From positions 3,273,821 to 3,337,820 of the forward strand of contig NC_134710.1 in assembly GCF_043290135.1 (NCBI RefSeq): a stretch of 64,000 bases of DNA, written 5' to 3'. The notes under the pieces were generated by a model. It did not search any database and was not told the DNA's origin. It saw nothing but the letters and a program-made list of their open reading frames with translations. Shown here one piece after another: positions 59,690 to 64,000 of this stretch. The DNA is from Rhipicephalus microplus. Taxonomy: Eukaryota > Arthropoda > Arachnida > Ixodida > Ixodidae. The stretch's first letter is position 1, and every line of letters begins with the position of its first letter. Both the position numbers and the translations under genes were made by a program.

Positions 59690-61380
59690 TACACACCAGG
59701 AGCAAAGTAATACTGTTTATATAGCATAAATATAAGCGAAAGTGTAACCCCCCCCCCCAAAAAAAAAAGAAAAGAAAGAAATATGCTTGCGCTGTATCAT
59801 TGCGCGGCGTGGTGTTCTCGGCAAGCTAACCCTCGTTGATGTAGCGGTGCGTTGTGGACGTGTTATTGTTAAGTGCTTGTGATTGCTGTCTCTTGTGTGT
59901 TTTTAATCATCTTTGCGCTGTAGCAAATGTGATCCGCTACTGGAATGAAGTGCTACGCTATGGAAACTCTATGCGCGCCGACTGGGATATCACCTGAGAG
60001 GTGAGTGTAAACAAGGCTGCCATCGCTCCGCGAGATTTTACCTGTGTGCTGTTGATATATAACGATCCCCGCTTGTTGAACACTCACGTTCTTCGCAAAC
60101 AAACTCGCATGGTTGATGAGCACAAGCTGCACATCGTTGCGAGTGCTGCCCCGTCTGCTACAGATTTACCAGCGCCATGGCTGGGCCATCGAAACGAGGT
60201 AGCCTCAATGAGGGTTCAACATTAGCTGTAGCAAGTACAGCTGTTAAATTGTTTTGTTTTCAGAGCAGCGAAAATAATCATTGTTTATCAAAAATTTACG
60301 CGGCTTTTGAAAAGAAAATTCACTTAAACACCGCACACTGTCATCTTTTACAAGTTAAACAAGTAATTTAGGAAGGTTGGCTGTTAACACTGGAAGTATA
60401 GCTTGGCTTGGCATCGCTAACACAGGCAGTCGGTGACCATGTTGGCGAGTTCACTCGTTTGTAGAGATGTTAGGAATCTTTTCATTCTACATCTCTAAAA
60501 TGAAGCACGAGCGTTGCGATTAATAATCATGGCCCCCAAGCGTCATTTTTGAGCTTCATAACACGTTCTGAACTGTTGGTTCACATTATGACAGGTTTAG
60601 TGAAAAAGCATTTTTCCTCTAATATTTACGCATGCGGCATTTGCAGCTGAGGCGATGGGACGCAACTACAAGTGCACGAAAAGTTCTGTCGGAAATAATG
60701 AATGCTTCTGCAATTACTTTTTCAGGAAACTGAGAGCGTTGCGCCTTCCCAGGAAAATCAACATCTTGCAGCTATGAACAAGCTCTAAGCAGCTGTCGAT
60801 GGTGCGGGTGCACTTGGTGAAGTCGGCTGGAAAGCGTCCATTCCCATGAAACACTGCATTTTTTATTGTCTTTCCTGGAGTTCAGGGAAGCCATCCTATG
60901 TTTTGTAATAATAAAAACCTGAATTGATGGGTGCGCACGATGGCACCGAATTGACGCGACTCGCTGAATAAACTTGGTTGTTTTTTAAACCGTTTTACTT
61001 TCTATCTTCTTCATTGAACATAATTTCGCTGAACAACATAACCAACCACGCTCTGTACTATGAGAAGTGAGCAAGTTTGACACAGCGACGACAACCTATA
61101 TGAGAACATATATAGATACATACACTCATCAAGCACGCAAGTGCGCTTGAAGCACGCGCGCAGAAATAGTTATTCAACGCATTTTACATTTTTAACCATC
61201 GTCATCACCGGATGGTTGTTTGCCGCACCCTGAAAGCTTAAGTCTAACATAAGGAATCTTCCTAGGTTGAACAACACGGCAGAACGCGCCGCGCCCAGAC
61301 GGTGCCTACATATGCGCCGGTAATTTTCGTTCTGCTATGTACAGTGGTGTGGTGCATAAATAAAAAAAAACTGGAATGCC
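59690..61380. other. No recognised gene
   Basis: A C9 run followed by an A-rich run lies at 59,749-59,775. At 60,177 an ATG in good context (gcgccatggctgg) is followed after 22 bases by a gtagcc donor-like site. Near 60,720 a tttttcag acceptor-like site precedes a short open frame, and aataaa signals follow at about 60,908 and 60,967. These could be parts of a small host gene, but phases do not fit simply and no protein family is recognised. Confidence 0.2.
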
Positions 61381-61385
61381 ATATA

Positions 61386-61440
61386 GTGGTACGCGTACAC
61401 GACTGCTAATTTAATGGTCGTGAGTTCGAATCCTGTGTAT
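61386..61440 (+). repeat. tRNA-like remnant
   Basis: agtggtacgcgtacacgact, then a gctaat-containing anticodon-like loop and a B-box-like gtgagttcgaatcctg, recall a tRNA-Ile-type D, anticodon and T arm, but no acceptor stem forms. It may be a decayed tRNA-derived SINE head. Confidence 0.25.
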
Positions 61441-62600
61441 GTCGTGAATATTCCGTAGTTTGCTTATGAATTTACTTCTTGTGTATTGATTGCATATGTT
61501 CTCAAATGCATTCATTAACCTCCAAGTTCTCGATAATTCCAATAGAAATTGTAATAAACCGTCCCTACACAGCCACTTTCTTCAAAAAGGGGTAACTTTT
61601 ATTCCTTGACCTTTCGTTGCTGGAAGCTACTGAGGACTAAGCAGTTCGTCCCCTGGCAGTCAAAACCGTGACGAACCGCAGAAGTGCTCCTTTGAAGTTG
61701 TGATGTGTATTAATGATGGCACGGTGCTTTTGTTCACTGCAATCTCACCTTGTACCTCTCCCCCCCCCCCCCCCCTTCCCAAACTTTTGCCATACTGTCC
61801 TCCCTGTCTAGACACACGGGCGCGTTCGTCCGAACCTCTGTCAGAGAAGTTCCCATAGTCAGCGCTGCACACAGTCGCACACAATGAACTCCCCCTTCGT
61901 ACAGACAAAGAGAGCGAACAAACTTTTGAAAGCATTGGTTCCGGAAGCCGCACGAAGCAGGAAAGCCGAGGTAACCACGGCCGCAGCGGTGCCTTCCCGA
62001 TTCTCAAAGAAAACCCACGCGCCGAACTAAACACAGGCTCAATCTGTTTTAGGGGGAGAGGGGGAAAGCGCCACCACTGTTACGCGTGTTAGCAGCTAGG
62101 GAAGCATTACTACAATACACTACCCCACATACTCCTGCGTTCTACGGTTCGCGCTTGAGCAGCTCATTTTTGTGAAGTGCAACACATAGGTACACGCAAC
62201 ACATCTCACTTTTTTTTTTTTGAATCAACCATACAAGGAGCCATCCAGTAACAGTTCGAGTTTTAGAATTAAACCGCAAATCACTCCTTCAGCTGTTAAC
62301 ATTTCGTTGCAGACTTTCTAAGAATGAAACCAAAATGAAGTTTTTTTTTCACCTTGTAATGCATGCGACCTTCATTGCAGCATTTAAAAATGTCGAGGAC
62401 GCTTAATCACTTTTTATGACGTCAAATTAACCTAGTGATCAAAAGCTAGACCAACTGCCGAACGTGTGGCTTTCGGCAGATCAAGCCCAGGAGATCTGAA
62501 TCTAGAGCTGAGAGCTCGACATCCCGCACTCCCAGTGCTCCGGAGTGGGATCATTTTATTATTAACGTTATCTTTGTTTTTTCTAACTTTTTTTCAATAA
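61441..62600. other. No recognised gene; C homopolymer
   Basis: A run of about 16 C lies at 61,761-61,776. A 124-codon minus-strand frame (61,660-62,034) crosses it and has no known domain. Confidence 0.4.
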
Positions 62601-62609
62601 CGTGTCCTA

Positions 62610-62735
62610 TGCTCTAGCATCGGACGCGTTATTTGAAGGTCGCACGTTCGGATCTTGCTGTTGCCAAGTTATCTTTTCGTGCACTTTTTTTTTCTTCACA
62701 TTTACATTGCAATTACTTAGCTGAAGCGAGAATGT
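62610..62735 (+). mobile_element. Third tRNA-derived SINE family (Arg-like head), fragment
   Basis: gctctagcatcggacgcgtt, then atttgaaggtcgc and the B-box-like acgttcggatcttg resemble a tRNA-Arg-type head. The body gttgccaagttatcttttcg, a T-rich run and ttcacatttacattgcaatt follow. I recall this head-body combination as a common tick repeat. Only one copy is in the window and its limits are uncertain. Confidence 0.5.
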
Positions 62736-62786
62736 TGTCGTGACGGGTTTTTCATTGATTATTTGATGCATGAGTAAGGCAATGTT

Positions 62787-63080
62787 CTATGTCATCAGAA
62801 CGGAAATATTGAGAATATTGATACTCTGAAATGAATGTTTGCTCTTAATGTGCGTCGTGTTAGGTCCTATAATGCGGAGAGCTCTTTTTTTTTTTTTTTG
62901 ACGCTTGAATAATGGTGACAAATGACTTTTGTATGTGCTACCCTCAAACCCTACACAGTAACTAATGTGAGGGTGAACAAATGCATAGTAAAGGTTTATA
63001 AGTATGTTGGAAGCGAAGCAGTTGCGACATTTTGAAAGTACGTGCAAGCCATAGATAGTTTTGTTAACTACAGAGCGCAC
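62787..63080 (-). pseudogene. LINE post-RT domain fragment
   Basis: Frame of 97 codons with SKCRNCFASNILINLYYAF, VHPHISYC and LFKRQKKKKRALRIIG, then SINILNISVLMT. This is the CR1/L2-type segment after RT, where YY-x-x-VHP-x-x-YC and the QK-RA-R-I motif are family hallmarks. An A-rich expansion interrupts the QKRALRII motif. Confidence 0.78.
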
Positions 63081-63134
63081 ATGAAGGTGAAATTTTAGGT
63101 TTTGTTGATTATAATACCAAAAAACTTTGTCTCG

Positions 63135-63458
63135 CTAAAATGTTTTATGGGATAGTGATTGTAAATGACGCCGGAATGAACAGTCGTTTTTCTTTGTTAT
63201 TTTTTTAGAGTGTAATAAAATAAAAACTTTTGTCGTTGGGTTTAAGTTAACAGCGTTCGATTTGCAACAGTTGTGCAATATTTCTAATTCAAAATTAAGC
63301 TTATTGATTAGGTTAGATTCCTCACGATCGGGTATTATAAGGATATCTGCAGTGTTGGATATAGCTTCTGTAAACGTCTCTACAACTGCGTTGTAAGATT
63401 TGGTAGAACATTTCGAAGAATATACGGGCGACCAATCAATCACGTCTACATTTTGCAC
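63135..63458 (-). pseudogene. LINE linker joined to RT C-terminal half (deletion)
   Basis: One open frame runs from DWSPVYSSKCSTKSYNAVVE (linker) straight into ILIIPDREESNLINKLNFEL and NAVNLNPTTKVFIL (after box C). The catalytic boxes A to C that should lie between are absent. The in-frame junction shows an internal deletion rather than gradual decay. Confidence 0.72.
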
Positions 63459-63900
63459 AAATACGTCTGCATTGCATAATGTCCATGTAAAACACTTCTT
63501 GCCTGTTTAAAACACTTCTTGAAAAGCACAGGATAGTGATCGGTAATGCACACATCAAGAACTTCTGTACGTTTGCAAACTGGGGCGTTTGACAATACAT
63601 CGTTTGCTAAGCATTCGGAGAGGCGAGTTGGTTTGTTTATAAGTTGTGAATAGCCATAACTAGTATAACGCATAACAAGAAGAAGAATGACGATCATCAC
63701 TTACATCAATATTATTATAACCCATAACTATCGCATGAGAACCCAAGAATGTATTAAAGAATGAGTCAACATTTTCACAGATGCCCTGATAAGGTGCAGA
63801 CGGTGACCTATATATTACGTCCACAATAAGGTTCTGTGACAGCTACGACTGACTTTCATCGACTTCGACCCACCCTGACTCACAATGAGGTGTTACAAAT
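63446..63900 (-). pseudogene. LINE endonuclease C-terminal part
   Basis: Pieces VDVIYRSPSAPYQGICENVD, SHAIVMGYNNIDV (the GDFN motif changed to GYNN), YSQLINKPTRLSE, SNAPVCKRTEVLDVCITDHY. The last is the conserved SDH/TDHYP-x-x motif with its catalytic Asp-His. The N-terminal Asn and Glu motifs would lie beyond the SINE at 63,925 and are not in the window. Confidence 0.78.
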
Positions 63901-63924
63901 TCAACGTCAAATCGTCGTCTGTGT

Positions 63925-64000
63925 GTGATTGATATGTGGGTTGTAAGGTCCCAAAACTACGATATGAGTATGAGAGACGCCGTAGTGGAGGGCTCCGGAA
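63925..64000 (-). mobile_element. Ruka: Ruka SINE, 3' part, cut by window edge
   Basis: Reverse copy beginning with the gtgattgatatgtggg tail and reading gtagtggagggctccggaa at the window end. Its head should lie beyond position 64,000. Confidence 0.88.

Larger units (their letters stand above)
62770..63900 (-). mobile_element. CR1/L2-like LINE with RT core deleted
   Basis: Minus-strand order: endonuclease C-terminal part (about 63,900-63,520), linker (about 63,450-63,370), then directly the sequence after RT box C (63,355-63,180) and the C-terminal domain (63,080-62,787). Roughly the whole RT palm is missing although both sides of the deletion are well conserved. Frames are broken elsewhere too. 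Confidence 0.8.

Overview
This 64 kb window looks like intergenic DNA from a hard (ixodid) tick nuclear genome. The main clue is a tRNA-derived SINE of about 200-240 bp, present 15 times, which I recognise from memory as the tick family called Ruka. The non-LTR retrotransposons (CR1/L2-like, RTE-like, I-like), the Penelope-like element, the TTAA-inserted MITEs and the long TA, GATA, GACA and GGAC microsatellites all fit an arthropod genome dominated by repeats. I found no convincing host protein-coding gene, no true tRNA or rRNA gene and no CRISPR array. Nearly every recognisable protein fragment belongs to a broken transposable element.

Layout. 1-2.2 kb: mostly unrecognised. 2.25-7.9 kb: SINEs, a 190 bp fold-back, a CR1-like LINE (3.66-5.84 kb, minus) with a large reverse transcriptase frame, a Penelope GIY-YIG fragment, an LTR-retrotransposon integrase fragment and an RTE 3' tail. 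8-10.5 kb: little recognisable. 10.56-19.6 kb: a diverged ~250 bp tandem satellite broken up by three SINEs inside satellite sequence, a short MITE, a MITE filled with GATA repeats, and a nearly full-length degenerate LINE (15.44-19.32 kb) that itself carries a fourth SINE and a TA tract. 20.4-20.8 kb: a GC-rich island of unknown nature. 22.9-26.14 kb: a degenerate RTE-like LINE. 27.08-30.05 kb: a Penelope-like element with flanking repeats and a nested SINE.

30-38 kb: mostly unassigned, with a TTTA microsatellite, a short tandem array of ~22 bp quasi-palindromes (34.23-34.48 kb) and a 1.37 kb giant inverted repeat (35.63-36.99 kb). 38.3-46.3 kb: two copies of one TTAA-type DNA element. One is intact between its ends (44.96-46.34 kb); the other (38.32-41.6 kb) is split by a second TTAA element and by LINE debris. 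Between them are GC-rich dispersed repeats, an inverted SINE chimera and a microsatellite-bearing MITE. 46.4-53 kb: small repeats, a probable LINE 3' end, another microsatellite MITE and a second RTE-like LINE whose 5' end holds a tRNA-like promoter. 53.3-54.24 kb: a long fold-back with a SINE in one arm and a hammerhead-like motif in both arms. 54.4-56 kb: dispersed repeats. 56.3-58.95 kb: the 5' half of a LINE whose ORF1 carries a degenerate 2A-like motif. 59.2-64 kb: an RTE 3' end, a third SINE family, a LINE with its RT core deleted, and a SINE cut by the window edge.

Taken together, the window records nested insertion. Satellite was invaded by LINE, the LINE by SINE; a MITE was invaded by another MITE and by LINE fragments; a Penelope element and a fold-back arm were each invaded by SINEs. 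Several SINE target-site duplications are still perfect, so SINE activity outlasted most other elements. No element seen here has an intact full coding capacity.
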